This document shows positions 38,952-46,962 of a stretch of 64,000 nt of DNA, piece by piece (positions within the stretch are counted from its first letter, which is position 1; each line of letters starts with the position of its first letter). The stretch spans positions 310,001 through 374,000 of the forward strand of contig NZ_JAAQOM010000003.1 in NCBI RefSeq assembly GCF_011682055.1, written 5' to 3'. The DNA comes from Telluria antibiotica. GTDB taxonomy: Bacteria > Pseudomonadota > Gammaproteobacteria > Burkholderiales > Burkholderiaceae_D. Under the pieces are notes generated by a model. It made no database searches. It was not told the DNA's origin and saw only the letters and a program-made list of their open reading frames with translations. A program made the translations under genes and the position numbers.

Positions 38952-39251
38952 TCAATCGCGCCGCAGTCGCGATGTCACGCGCGCCTGCACGTCCGCGAAC
39001 CGCAGTTCGACGGGCAGGCCCGGCTGCCTGAGCCAGGCGTCGATCGCGGGCTGGCGATAGAACCCGGGGGCGCACGCGTCGTAGCGCAGGAAACGGGCGA
39101 TCGCGTCGCCATCGGTGAAGCCCAGTTCCACGGCGTACGCGTACGCGCGCGCGCGCCGGTCGCGCAGGCTGGCGTCCGCGGCCAGCTCCGGGTGCGTTGC
39201 GATGATGTGCTCGCGGACATGGGCGAGCGGGTTGTCGTCAGGCTCAAGCAT
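38952..39251 (-). CDS. Hypothetical 99-residue protein
   Basis: The protein starts MLEPDDNPLAHVREHIIATH and continues with ARAYAYAVELGFTDGDAIARFLRYDACAPGFYRQPAIDAWLRQPG. Length, composition and frame bias look like a real gene. I do not recognise a family; the helical, Ala/Arg/Asp-rich makeup suggests a small soluble protein. No signal peptide or membrane segment. It is divergent from sodC (168 bases between starts) and convergent with the isochorismatase-fold gene. An alternative start is not evident. Confidence 0.6.
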   Translation of the reverse strand: MLEPDDNPLAHVREHIIATHPELAADASLRDRRARAYAYAVELGFTDGDAIARFLRYDACAPGFYRQPAIDAWLRQPGLPVELRFADVQARVTSRLRRD

Positions 39252-39349
39252 GCTCTCTCCGTCGATCGGCACCGCGCCGACGCGCCATTGTTCCCGTCTC
39301 TCCGACGATGGCCGTTGTGTCGTCTCAAGATTTCCGTAACGTTTTCCTT

Positions 39350-39372
39350 GATAAATCTTTATCGAATACACT
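39350..39372 (+). promoter_or_regulatory. Perfect inverted repeat and -10 box upstream of sodC
   Basis: GATAAA-TC-TTTATC (39350-39363) is a perfect 6-2-6 palindrome, followed by TACACT (39367-39372), a plausible -10 box about 48 bases before the sodC ATG. A regulator bound to the palindrome would overlap the promoter spacer. Confidence 0.45.
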
Positions 39373-39419
39373 AGCCCGGCGACACATTCCCAACCTGAAA
39401 GAACCTGAAAGGAGACGGT

Positions 39420-39950
39420 ATGACTGTTAAATCCCTCATCGCATTCGCATGCGCGCTCGCGGCAGCCGCCGGCGCACACGCCGCCGAGCAGCTGCAGGCC
39501 CCGATGACCCTCGTGAACGCCGACGGCACCGGCAAGATGATCGGCCACGTGACGGTCGCGGAATCGCCGTCCGGCCTCGTGTTCACGCCGAGCCTGGCGA
39601 GCCTGCCGCCGGGCGCGCATGGCTTCCACGTGCACGCGATGGGCACCTGCGGCGCCAACGAGAAGGACGGGAAGAAGGTCGCGGCCGGCGCGGCCGGCGG
39701 CCACTTCGATCCGGCGGGGGCGAAGCACCACGCGGGCCCGTCCGGCGACGGCCACCTGGGCGACCTGCCTCCGCTCGTCGTGGCCGACAACGGCCGGGCC
39801 GGCACGGCCGTGACGGCGCCGCGCCTGACCAAGCTGTCCGAAGTGAAGGGCAAGGCGTTGATGATCCACGCCGGCGGCGACAATTTCTCCGATCAACCGA
39901 AGCCGCTGGGCGGCGGGGGCGAGCGCATCGCCTGCGGCGTCATCCAGTGA
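39420..39950 (+). CDS. sodC: Periplasmic Cu-Zn superoxide dismutase
   Basis: A 176-residue protein with signal peptide MTVKSLIAFACALAAAAGAHA. Metal ligands are visible: GFHVHAMGTC (His70, His72 for Cu; Cys77 for the disulfide), GGHFDP (His95), GDGHLGDLP (His112, Asp115 for Zn) and LMIHAGGDNFSDQP (His150). The C-terminus GGGGERIACGVIQ holds the second disulfide Cys. It converts superoxide to hydrogen peroxide and oxygen in the periplasm. It has GGAGAC just upstream of the ATG. It converges, with 3 bases between stops, on the SnoaL-like gene. Confidence 0.96.
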   Translation: MTVKSLIAFACALAAAAGAHAAEQLQAPMTLVNADGTGKMIGHVTVAESPSGLVFTPSLASLPPGAHGFHVHAMGTCGANEKDGKKVAAGAAGGHFDPAGAKHHAGPSGDGHLGDLPPLVVADNGRAGTAVTAPRLTKLSEVKGKALMIHAGGDNFSDQPKPLGGGGERIACGVIQ

Positions 39951-39953
39951 CGG

Positions 39954-40430
39954 TCACAGCCCGAGGTCGGACAGGCCGGGATGGTCGTCCGGCCGCCGTC
40001 CCTGCGGCCAGTGGAATTTTCGGTCGGCTTCTTTGATGGGCATGTCGTTCAGGCAGGCATAGCGCCGGGACATCAGGCCGTTGTCGTCGAATTCCCAGTT
40101 CTCGTTGCCGAACGTGCGGAACCAGTTGCCGGAATCGTCGTGCCATTCGTAGGCGTAGCGCACGGCGATGCGGTTACCGTCCACGGCCCACAGTTCCTTG
40201 ATCAGGCGGTAGTCCAGTTCCTTCTTCCATTTGCGGTCGAGGAACTGGACGATCTCGTCGCGGCCGTTGACGAATTCCGCGCGGTTGCGCCAGCGGCTGT
40301 CCGGCGTGTACGCCTGCGCGACCTTTTCCGGATTGCGGCTGTTCCAGCCGTCTTCGGCCAGGCGCACTTTCTGGATGGCCGTCGCATGCGTGAAAGGCGG
40401 GAATGGCGGACGGGGTTCGACGGTGGACAT
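39954..40430 (-). CDS. SnoaL/NTF2-like protein (DUF1348 type)
   Basis: A 158-residue small protein of the nuclear transport factor 2 fold, DUF1348 group. Recognisable blocks are [55 protein letters not shown] and [28 protein letters not shown]. Function of the group is not established; a small-molecule binding or isomerase-like role is possible. ATG at 40430 is chosen because it gives [13 protein letters not shown], with a ribosome site AAAGGAA upstream; 5 more in-frame codons exist. It is divergent from a TetR regulator whose duplicated operators lie in between. Confidence 0.8.
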   Translation of the reverse strand: MSTVEPRPPFPPFTHATAIQKVRLAEDGWNSRNPEKVAQAYTPDSRWRNRAEFVNGRDEIVQFLDRKWKKELDYRLIKELWAVDGNRIAVRYAYEWHDDSGNWFRTFGNENWEFDDNGLMSRRYACLNDMPIKEADRKFHWPQGRRPDDHPGLSDLGL

Positions 40431-40451
40431 GAAGATTCCTTTCAAATTGAG

Positions 40452-40533
40452 GTAGACAGGTCTGTATCGTAAGCGATTCAGCCCACGCGTGACCCATTTG
40501 TTTCGATAGGTGGTGTAGACAGGTCTGTATCGT
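40452..40533. promoter_or_regulatory. Two identical 19-bp TetR operator candidates
   Basis: GTAGACAGGTCTGTATCGT occurs at 40452-40470 and again at 40515-40533. Each contains AGAC-N2-GTCT. One copy sits next to the start of the SnoaL-like gene, the other next to the TetR gene start, so one repressor could control both divergent promoters. Confidence 0.75.
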
Positions 40534-40567
40534 TATACTGGAGTCCCGTACTCCGACCCGACCGACC

Positions 40568-41137
40568 ATGGCCCAGCCTTCCGCCCGCGACCGCATCCTC
40601 GACACCGCCAAGCGCCTGTTCTACCGCGATGGTTTGCGTGCCACCGGCATCGACCGGATCGTCGCCGAGTCCGGCGTCGCCAAGATGTCGCTGTACCGCC
40701 ATTTCCCATCGAAAGACGACTTGATCGCCGCTTTCCTCGACTGGCGCCACGCGCACTGGACGGCGTGGTTCATGGCCGCCGTCGAGGCCCGGCTCGTGCG
40801 CGGGCAAGGGCTGGCCGCCGTCGCGGACGCGCTGGGCGAATGGTTCGCCCAGGACGATTTCCGCGGCTGTGCCTTCATCAACGCCGTCGCGGAGACGGGT
40901 GCGACGGACGACCCGCGCCACCTGGAGCAGGCCGTGCGCCACAAGCGCGACCTGCAGCGCTATCTCGGCGACGTGGCCTCGCGGCTGGGCCTGGCCGCGC
41001 CGGACGACGTCGCGGAAGAAGCGATGCTGTGCGTCGAGGGCATGATCGTGCGGGCGCAGATGGGGGCCGACCCGAGGATCGTGGCGGCGGGCCGGCGCCT
41101 GCTCAACCGCATCGAACACGCTGCCACGGCGCGCTAG
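40568..41137 (+). CDS. TetR/AcrR-family repressor
   Basis: A 189-residue regulator. The helix-turn-helix is at residues about 5-55 (RILDTAKRLFYRDGLRATGIDRIVAESGVAKMSLYRHFPSKDDLI in parts). The C-terminal ligand domain has FRGCAFINAVAETGATDDPRH, typical of a TetR subgroup often divergent from small oxidoreductases or NTF2-like proteins. The family represses until a hydrophobic ligand binds. The duplicated 19-bp sites upstream support autoregulation. Confidence 0.9.
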   Translation: MAQPSARDRILDTAKRLFYRDGLRATGIDRIVAESGVAKMSLYRHFPSKDDLIAAFLDWRHAHWTAWFMAAVEARLVRGQGLAAVADALGEWFAQDDFRGCAFINAVAETGATDDPRHLEQAVRHKRDLQRYLGDVASRLGLAAPDDVAEEAMLCVEGMIVRAQMGADPRIVAAGRRLLNRIEHAATAR

Positions 41138-41239
41138 CCGGAGCGCGGCGCCGCTGCGCGCCAGGTTGACATCCGTTGCCGTAACGATCAGTATTGGCCG
41201 CGCTTCAGCCGTCCCTTTTCACCAGCCGACGAGCCGCCC

Positions 41240-42238
41240 GTGTCCCGCAAAAAGAACAGCCGCCAGTGGGCCCGCCTGCGCATCCTGTGCCATGCGGGAC
41301 TGGACCTGATGACGATCGCCCAGGATGCATTTGCGCTGCTGCGCGAGCTCGTTCCGAACACGTGCGCCGAGCTGGCATTGCGCGTAGAGCCGGCCGGTGC
41401 GGCGCCCGCGCCGGACGCGCCCTATGTGCAGGTGCTGCCGCCGCCCAGCGGCTATGCGTTCCGCGACCACGCGGGCTTCACGGCGCCGTGCACGCCCGCG
41501 CTGCATGCGCTGCAGGTGCCGCTGGAGAACGGTAGCCGCCGGCTCGGCGGGATCACGGTGTGGCGCCACGACGATCCGCCGTTCGACCGTCACGACGAGG
41601 AAGACCTGCAGCGCGTGGCGACCTATTTCGAGCACGTGCTGCGCAACGCGCCCGAGCTGGCGGCCGGCGGCGCCGGCGTCATCGAGGACGAAGCGATGCT
41701 GCTGGCCACCGTCGACGGCCAGATCCTGTACCTGAGCGATTCCGCCGGCGCGCTGCTCGATCAACTGGCCGCGCAGGAACGCCAGGCGTTCGACCGCCGC
41801 ACCTTGCCGCCGTTCTGCCTGCGCTTGGTCGAATCCGTCGCGTACGGCGACCGCTATCCGTGGCTGCTGCCGCTCGGGACCCTCGCCATGGCGGGCGGCG
41901 TCCTGGAGGCGCGCGCGCAATGGATGCGCGCCGGCGGCGCCGCCGCGCTGCATGCCGAGGACCCTGCCTACATCCGCACGATCGGCATCTTCATGAAGTT
42001 CGTCGTGCCGCTGCCGCTGCGCATCTGGCGCGCCATCGGCTCCGTCGAGTTGTCGCCGCAACAGGCCGAGGTCGCGTTCTGGATGGGCGTGGGCGGCGGC
42101 CGCGAATCGGCGCGCGCCAACATGGAAGTCAGCGACGCCGTGCTGCGCGACTGCGTGAAGGCCGTCTACGAAAAATTCGGCTGCTCGTCCGAGGCCGGCT
42201 TGCTGGAGCTGCTGCGCCCGCCCATCTCGCGCATGTGA
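41240..42238 (+). CDS. Orphan LuxR-type regulator with unknown N-terminal sensor
   Basis: A 332-residue protein. The last 65 residues (VELSPQQAEVAFWMGVGGGRESARANMEVSDAVLRDCVKAVYEKFGCSS) have the layout of a LuxR/GerE helix-turn-helix, though the usual LTxRE motif is degenerate. The N-terminal 260 residues resemble a GAF/PAS-type sensor arrangement (HDEEDLQRVATYFEHVL, then DGQILYLSDSAGALL). The start is GTG at 41240 and no clear ribosome site was seen, so the N-terminus is uncertain. No adjacent kinase or autoinducer synthase. Target genes unknown. Confidence 0.6.
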   Translation: MSRKKNSRQWARLRILCHAGLDLMTIAQDAFALLRELVPNTCAELALRVEPAGAAPAPDAPYVQVLPPPSGYAFRDHAGFTAPCTPALHALQVPLENGSRRLGGITVWRHDDPPFDRHDEEDLQRVATYFEHVLRNAPELAAGGAGVIEDEAMLLATVDGQILYLSDSAGALLDQLAAQERQAFDRRTLPPFCLRLVESVAYGDRYPWLLPLGTLAMAGGVLEARAQWMRAGGAAALHAEDPAYIRTIGIFMKFVVPLPLRIWRAIGSVELSPQQAEVAFWMGVGGGRESARANMEVSDAVLRDCVKAVYEKFGCSSEAGLLELLRPPISRM

Positions 42239-42376
42239 CTCATCCGCATTCCACCCCATGCGTGGGGCTGGGCCGGCATACGCGCCGTCCTTATCATGTT
42301 TTCAAGCTCGAAGCAGGGACCCGGTGAAAGGCTCGGTCCTTGCCTGCCGCCTCATCACGAACGAACGGAAACGATC

Positions 42377-42520
42377 ATGAAATTCCGCAGTGCCCTGGCC
42401 GCGATGGCCCTGTGCCTGTCCCTCGATGCCACGCGGCGACAGGGGGATCGTGGTGGGGTTGTCGCTGCTGGGGTTGTCAGTGGCGAGGGGATGGCGGCGC
42501 GGCGCTTGAGCCTACAATAA
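42377..42520 (+). pseudogene. Collapsed gene: signal peptide joined to a membrane tail
   Basis: ATG 42377 starts a signal-peptide-like MKFRSALAAMALCLSLDA. The frame then becomes low-complexity. A second frame from about 42448 reads GIVVGLSLLGLSVARGWRR followed by Gly-Ala and a stop at 42509. That is a hydrophobic helix plus basic tail, like the C-terminus of a sorted (PEP-CTERM-like) exoprotein, but without the PEP motif. A large internal deletion with frameshift explains both parts. The rest of the 42239-42376 interval shows no gene. Confidence 0.45.
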
Positions 42521-42531
42521 AAGCGATACAC

Positions 42532-42563
42532 CGCCGTTCCCGTGCCGCGGCTCGGGAACGGCG
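42532..42563 (-). terminator. Hairpin downstream of the 46-residue gene
   Basis: CGCCGTTCCCG (42532-42542) and CGGGAACGGCG (42553-42563) are perfectly complementary. On the minus strand a TTTTATT follows about 10 bases later. It is probably the terminator for the small minus-strand gene, and may also act for the plus-strand remnant. Confidence 0.5.
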
Positions 42564-42579
42564 CGTGGGGGATGATGTT

Positions 42580-42720
42580 TTATCGCGCACACATCGCGCT
42601 GTAGCCCGGCAGGAACGACCCCGTCGGCACGGGGGCCGCATGCGGTTGCAGCGTGAGCCAGGCGAGCAGGAACGCGATGCCGCCGGCCGCGCACGCGGCG
42701 CGCCGTGATACGTGACGCAT
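42580..42720 (-). CDS. 46-residue secreted or membrane mini-protein
   Basis: The minus-strand frame starts MRHVSRRAACAAGGIAFLLA and ends SFLPGYSAMCAR. It has a basic N-terminus, a hydrophobic helix (ACAAGGIAFLLAWLTL) and a short Pro/Gly-rich tail. A GGGAG ribosome site lies 7 bases before the ATG, and a hairpin follows the stop. It begins 36 bases after the terminator of the tonB-like gene on the same strand. No family recognised. Confidence 0.5.
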   Translation of the reverse strand: MRHVSRRAACAAGGIAFLLAWLTLQPHAAPVPTGSFLPGYSAMCAR

Positions 42721-42755
42721 CGTGCGTCTCCCTTGTCGTTGTTATGGTCCTGCGC

Positions 42756-42784
42756 AAAAAAAAGCCCGCCGGAGGGAGGCGGGC
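42756..42784 (-). terminator. Rho-independent terminator of the tonB-like gene
   Basis: On the minus strand GCCCGCC and GGCGGGC (42764-42784) form a 7-bp stem followed by eight T (42756-42763). It starts 13 bases after the stop codon. Confidence 0.92.
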
Positions 42785-42797
42785 CAAAGGGACGTAT

Positions 42798-43469
42798 TCA
42801 GTCGAGTTTCCACACATAGGCGAGTTTCGCCCAGCCGGCCTGTGGCGTGCCGTTGCTCGTCGCGGGCTTGAACGTGCACAGGCTCAGGGCGTTGACGGCG
42901 GCGCGGTCCAGGTCGCGCGAGCCGCTCGAGTGCTCCACGCGCGCCGAACTCACGCGGCCGTCCGCGCCCACCAGCAGGGCCAGCGTCGTCATGCCCGTGT
43001 CGCCGCGGCGCGCGGCTGCCGCCGGGTAGTCGGGCAGGGCGCAGCCGTTGGCATCCGCGAACACGGCCGTGTGCATCTGGCCCGGGTTGGCGCTCGGCGG
43101 GGCCGCCGGTTCGGGCGGCGCCTCGGACGGCGCGGCCGGGAACGGCGACGGATCGGATGCCGTCGTCGCCGTGACGGGCGCCGGCACGGGCGGCGGGGCC
43201 ACGTCCACGTCGACCTTCGGCACGACGATGTCCGGCGGCGCCATCTGCGGCACGGGTTTGGGCGGCTCCGGCGGCGGCTTCGGCGGATCGGGCTGTTGCG
43301 GGTCGAGCATCACCAGCACCTGGTTCGGCAGGCTGGACAGCGAAATCTTCTTCGTATTGATGCTGTGGACGAACATCGCGCCGAGGGCCACGTGCAGGCC
43401 GGCGACGAGGGCGATCTTGACGGCCTTGCCGTCGGGGCGGCTGCCGCTCGAGAGAGTCGTGAATTGCAT
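42798..43469 (-). CDS. tonB: TonB-like energy-transducing protein
   Basis: A 223-residue protein with a membrane anchor at residues 18-36 (KIALVAGLHVALGAMFV), a proline-rich periplasm-spanning segment at about 55-125 (PPKPPPEPPKPVPQM) and a C-terminal TonB domain (ALPDYPAAAARRGDTGMTTLALLVGADGRVSSARVEHSSG ... ALSLCTFKPA in pieces). It would transmit proton-motive force from ExbB/ExbD to an outer-membrane receptor; exbBD are not adjacent. ATG at 43469 is chosen because AGGAGG lies 6 bases upstream; the ATG at 43475 abuts it. It is divergent from the two-component operon. Confidence 0.85.
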   Translation of the reverse strand: MQFTTLSSGSRPDGKAVKIALVAGLHVALGAMFVHSINTKKISLSSLPNQVLVMLDPQQPDPPKPPPEPPKPVPQMAPPDIVVPKVDVDVAPPPVPAPVTATTASDPSPFPAAPSEAPPEPAAPPSANPGQMHTAVFADANGCALPDYPAAAARRGDTGMTTLALLVGADGRVSSARVEHSSGSRDLDRAAVNALSLCTFKPATSNGTPQAGWAKLAYVWKLD

Positions 43470-43730
43470 GGCCATCCTCCTTCTTGTTGTTGCCGGCATT
43501 GCCGGGCGTAAATCGGAGTGAAGCGGAATATCCAACTGACGGAATAAATATATGCTATATCCTAGCAATTGGTAAAGCGATTTCGTAGCAAGATGTAATT
43601 CCACTTGCTCGCCCGTCATGACTCTCCCCATGGGAAAATGGTTGCGGCCTGCCTCGCGCACGATGCTGTTGTGTGGAATAATCGGCATTGTGCTTTCGCT
43701 TGAAAGCAGAAGCAGCCTGGAGAATCGAAC

Positions 43731-44381
43731 GTGCAGAAAGAGCAAAAGCCGATCCGCGTGATGTTGGCGGACGACCACCCGATCGTGATGACGGGGTTCG
43801 CGATGTCGTTGTCGGCGCAAGGAATGGAAGTGGTGGGCCAGGCGAAGAGCCCGAGCGAAGCGGCCGCGATGTATGCGGAATTCCGGCCGGACGTGGCCGT
43901 GCTCGACATCCGCTTCGGTACCGAGCTGACTGGCATGGATGCGGCGCAGAACATCCTCCGGAACGACCCGAAGGCCAAGATCGTCTTCCTCAGCCAGTTC
44001 GACCAGGACAGCCTGATCAAGGAAACCTACCGCCTGGGCGCGCACGCGTTCGTCACGAAGGATTGCGACCCGGCCGACCTGGCCGACGCCGTGCGCCACG
44101 CGCATGCGGGCAAGCTGTACTTCCTGCCGCAGATCGCCGAGCGCCTGGCCAGCCTGGCCGTGCGCGGCGACGTCTCGCCGCAGTCGCAGCTGGACGAGCG
44201 CAGCCTGGAGATCTTCAAGCTGATGGCCGAGGGCCTGACGAACGTGGAGATCGCCGAGCGGCTGAACCTGTCGACCAAGACCATCAGCAACATCAGCCAG
44301 TCCGTGAAGGAGAAGCTCGGCGTGCACCGGCAGGCGTACATCACCAAGCTCGCCGTCAAGCATGGCTTGATCGAGCCCTGA
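43731..44381 (+). CDS. NarL/LuxR-family response regulator
   Basis: A 216-residue regulator. The receiver domain has acidic residues Asp14-Asp15 (LADDHP), phospho-acceptor Asp59 (VAVLDIRFG) and Lys in AFVTKDC. The output helix-turn-helix is LTNVEIAERLNLSTKTISNIS with QSVKEKLGVHRQAYI. GTG start at 43731 has GGAG 8 bases upstream. It is first of three genes with a periplasmic binding protein and a histidine kinase, so all are probably one sensing module. Confidence 0.93.
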   Translation: MQKEQKPIRVMLADDHPIVMTGFAMSLSAQGMEVVGQAKSPSEAAAMYAEFRPDVAVLDIRFGTELTGMDAAQNILRNDPKAKIVFLSQFDQDSLIKETYRLGAHAFVTKDCDPADLADAVRHAHAGKLYFLPQIAERLASLAVRGDVSPQSQLDERSLEIFKLMAEGLTNVEIAERLNLSTKTISNISQSVKEKLGVHRQAYITKLAVKHGLIEP

Positions 44382-44407
44382 TCCGTGTTGCCGCCGTGTC
44401 GTCGTTC

Positions 44408-45325
44408 ATGTTTCGCCGGGTGAAAACGGGCTTGCTGGCCGCGCTGGTCGGGTTGGCGCTGAGCGCCAGCGCCCACGCCACCACCACGCGTGAGATCAAG
44501 CAGGAGCCCGTGCAGGGCTACCGCTACCAGATCGTCACGACGGACGACAGTGCCATCACGCGCCGCATCGTCGACGACATGGTGCGCCGCCTCGTCCCCG
44601 TGTTCGCCGTGTTCCGCACGGAGCTGGCCCAGCACCGGCGCATGCTGTACGTGACGGTGGGCCCGGCCGCGCTGCGCGAGGTGGCGCAGCGCCGCTGCGA
44701 CTGCGTCGTCATCTCCACGTTCACGTCGAGCCAGGTCGTGCGCTCGATCCTCGGCACCTTGCCGGCCGCGCGCGCCGCGCTGTTCACGGCCGTGTACGCG
44801 GAACCGGCGCCGGCCGACCAGCTGCGCCTCGTCGCGCTGCTGTACCGCCGCCCCGTGCGCGTGGCCGCGATCCTCGGCCCGGACACCGCCTTCCTCAAGC
44901 CGGTGCTGGAGAACGAGCACGTGAACGTGCTGCAGGCCGACCCGGACGAGGACATCAACCGCCTGCTGGGCCAGATCGCCCAGACCGACGTGCTGCTGGC
45001 GCTGCCCGACAGCGCCGTCTACAACACGGAAAACTTCCGCAACATCCTGCTCTCGACCTACCGCCACAAGCAGGGCGTGATCGGCTTCTCGGCCGACATG
45101 GTGAAGGCCGGTGCGCTGGCGACGACGTATTCCGAGGTCGAGGACATCAATGCCCAGGTCGCGGAGATCGTGGGCAGCTACGTGGCCGGCGGCGAACTGC
45201 CGGCGCCCCAGTTCCCGCGCTACTTCCACACCATCGTCAACGAGGGCGTCGCGCGCTCGCTCGACGTCGAGGTGGCCGACAACGTGCGCAATTTCGCCCG
45301 GCCCGTGCCGGCGCACCAGCCATGA
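44408..45325 (+). CDS. Periplasmic binding-protein-like sensor partner
   Basis: A 305-residue exported protein with signal peptide MFRRVKTGLLAALVGLALSASAHA. The sequence has the two-lobe pattern of ABC-type substrate-binding proteins of the uncharacterised group PF04392 (RLVALLYRRPVRVAAILGPDT, TDVLLALPDSAVYNTENFRNILLSTYRHKQGVIGFSADMVKAGAL in pieces). No ABC transporter permease or ATPase is adjacent. Its stop overlaps the histidine kinase start by 4 bases. That suggests it binds a ligand and presents it to the kinase's periplasmic domain. The ATG at 44408 is likely; a GTG four codons upstream is possible. Confidence 0.75.
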   Translation: MFRRVKTGLLAALVGLALSASAHATTTREIKQEPVQGYRYQIVTTDDSAITRRIVDDMVRRLVPVFAVFRTELAQHRRMLYVTVGPAALREVAQRRCDCVVISTFTSSQVVRSILGTLPAARAALFTAVYAEPAPADQLRLVALLYRRPVRVAAILGPDTAFLKPVLENEHVNVLQADPDEDINRLLGQIAQTDVLLALPDSAVYNTENFRNILLSTYRHKQGVIGFSADMVKAGALATTYSEVEDINAQVAEIVGSYVAGGELPAPQFPRYFHTIVNEGVARSLDVEVADNVRNFARPVPAHQP

Positions 45326-46905
45326 AACGACCCACCGCCCTGCGCGACGCCTCGCTGCGCGCCGCCGCCCTCCGATCGGCAAAACTCCGTCCGGCGAAGC
45401 TGCGTCCGGGCGCGCTGCAGTTCTGGCGCGGCTGGAGCATCGGCCTGCGCATGGCGTTCATCACGATGCTGCCCGTGACCCTGCTGTTCACGTCCTTCGT
45501 CTGGTACTCGTGGTACGCGCACCGCGCGCAGGTCGACGAGGAACTGGCGGAACGCGGCCGCATCCTCGCGCGCGCGCTGGCGGAAACGAGCGAATACAAC
45601 GTCATCTCCGGCAACCTGTCGGACCTGCGCCTGACCGTGAACGGCCTCGTGCAGTCGGACAGCAGCGTGTACCGCATCGACGTCGTCGACATGAACGGCC
45701 AGAGCGTCGTGCCCGTCGTGTCCGAACATCCGATCGAGGCGGAGAACCGTTCGTTCGAGGCGCCGATCCGCAAGCAGGTCGTGTGGATCAACCTGTTCTC
45801 CGACAACGGCACGCCGCACGTCTCCGCCTCGAGCGACACCCGTCCGCCGACACTGACCACGGAGGTCGTGGGCCTCGTGCGCGTGACGATGTCGCCGACG
45901 AACATGCTGGCCAAGCAGCTGCACCGCTTCCGCGTCGAGCTGGCGATGGCCGCACTGGCGCTGGCCGCGAGCGGCGCGCTCGCATACATCCTCGCGCGCA
46001 GCCTCACCGTGCCGCTGCGCGAGGCGATTTCCGTGCTGCGGCGCATCCGCGGCGGCAACTACCGCGTGCAGCTCCCCGTCACGACCGGCGGCGAGGTGGG
46101 CGAGCTGCAGGCGTCGATCGGCGACATGTCCGTGGCGCTGGACCAGTCGAAGCAGGACCTGGAAAACAAGGTGGCCGAGCGCACGCGCGACCTGCTCGCG
46201 TCGCGCAACGAGGCGCTGCGCGCCGATGCCGACAAGCGCAAGCTGATCCAGAAGGTCAACAGCATCATCGAGGACGAGCGTAAATCCATCGCGGTCGAGA
46301 TCCACGACGAATTGAACGCGTCGCTGATCGCCGTCCGCCTGGAATCGCAGACGATCCAGCAGCTCGCGGCGAAGGCCACGCCGGGCGAGGAGATCGACCA
46401 GATCCGCGCCAAGGCGCAAGCCATCACGAAGCTCGCGCTGGACCTGTACGCGAACGGCCGCCGGCTCGTGCGCCGCCTGCGTCCGGAAGTGCTGGACATG
46501 CTCGGGCTGCACGGCGCCGTCGAGGAGATGGTCAGCCACTACCGCAGCAGCTCCGGCGTGCATTTCGAATTCGAGTCGCAGGGCGACTTCTCCAAGATCG
46601 GCAACGAGCTCGCGATCTCCGCCTACCGCATCGTGCAGGAAGCGCTGTCGAACATCATGAAGCACTCGCACGCGGGCTTCGCGCGCGTGAGCCTCATGCT
46701 GTCGGACGAGGATGGCGCGCTGCACATCGAAGTGCAGGACGACGGCGAAGGCTTCGATCCGGCCGTCGCGTCCGAAGGCATCGGCATCATCGGCATGCGC
46801 GAGCGCGTGTTCGCCCTCGGCGGCGGCATCCACGTGCAGTCGCGCCCGGGCGAGGGCACCCTCGTCGCCATCACCTTGCCGCTGACGGGTGTGCCTGCTG
46901 TCTGA
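45322..46905 (+). CDS. Membrane histidine kinase (HisKA_3 type)
   Basis: A 527-residue sensor kinase. A curious N-terminal repeat LRAAALRSAKLRPAKLRPG precedes transmembrane helix 1 (about 42-63). A periplasmic sensor runs from 64 to 203, helix 2 from 205 to 228, and a HAMP domain to about 285. The phospho-acceptor is His328 in AVEIHDELNASLIAVRLE. The HATPase_c domain has DDGEGFDPAV and GIGIIGMRERV. It pairs with the NarL-type regulator upstream, and overlaps the binding-protein gene by 4 bases. Ligand unknown. Confidence 0.92.
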   Translation: MKRPTALRDASLRAAALRSAKLRPAKLRPGALQFWRGWSIGLRMAFITMLPVTLLFTSFVWYSWYAHRAQVDEELAERGRILARALAETSEYNVISGNLSDLRLTVNGLVQSDSSVYRIDVVDMNGQSVVPVVSEHPIEAENRSFEAPIRKQVVWINLFSDNGTPHVSASSDTRPPTLTTEVVGLVRVTMSPTNMLAKQLHRFRVELAMAALALAASGALAYILARSLTVPLREAISVLRRIRGGNYRVQLPVTTGGEVGELQASIGDMSVALDQSKQDLENKVAERTRDLLASRNEALRADADKRKLIQKVNSIIEDERKSIAVEIHDELNASLIAVRLESQTIQQLAAKATPGEEIDQIRAKAQAITKLALDLYANGRRLVRRLRPEVLDMLGLHGAVEEMVSHYRSSSGVHFEFESQGDFSKIGNELAISAYRIVQEALSNIMKHSHAGFARVSLMLSDEDGALHIEVQDDGEGFDPAVASEGIGIIGMRERVFALGGGIHVQSRPGEGTLVAITLPLTGVPAV

Positions 46906-46962
46906 AAGCGCTAACTGAGGTAAATTAGCGACCTCGGTTACTCCACAAGACAACACCACACC

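Noticed and set aside
40452..40533. The 19-bp duplicates considered as phage attachment sites
   Set aside because: They flank a short divergent promoter with no integrase or foreign cargo. Operator function fits better.
42296..42708. Longer plus-strand frames over the 42.3-42.7 kb gap
   Set aside because: No ribosome site, motif or codon bias supports them. Only the signal-peptide remnant is convincing.
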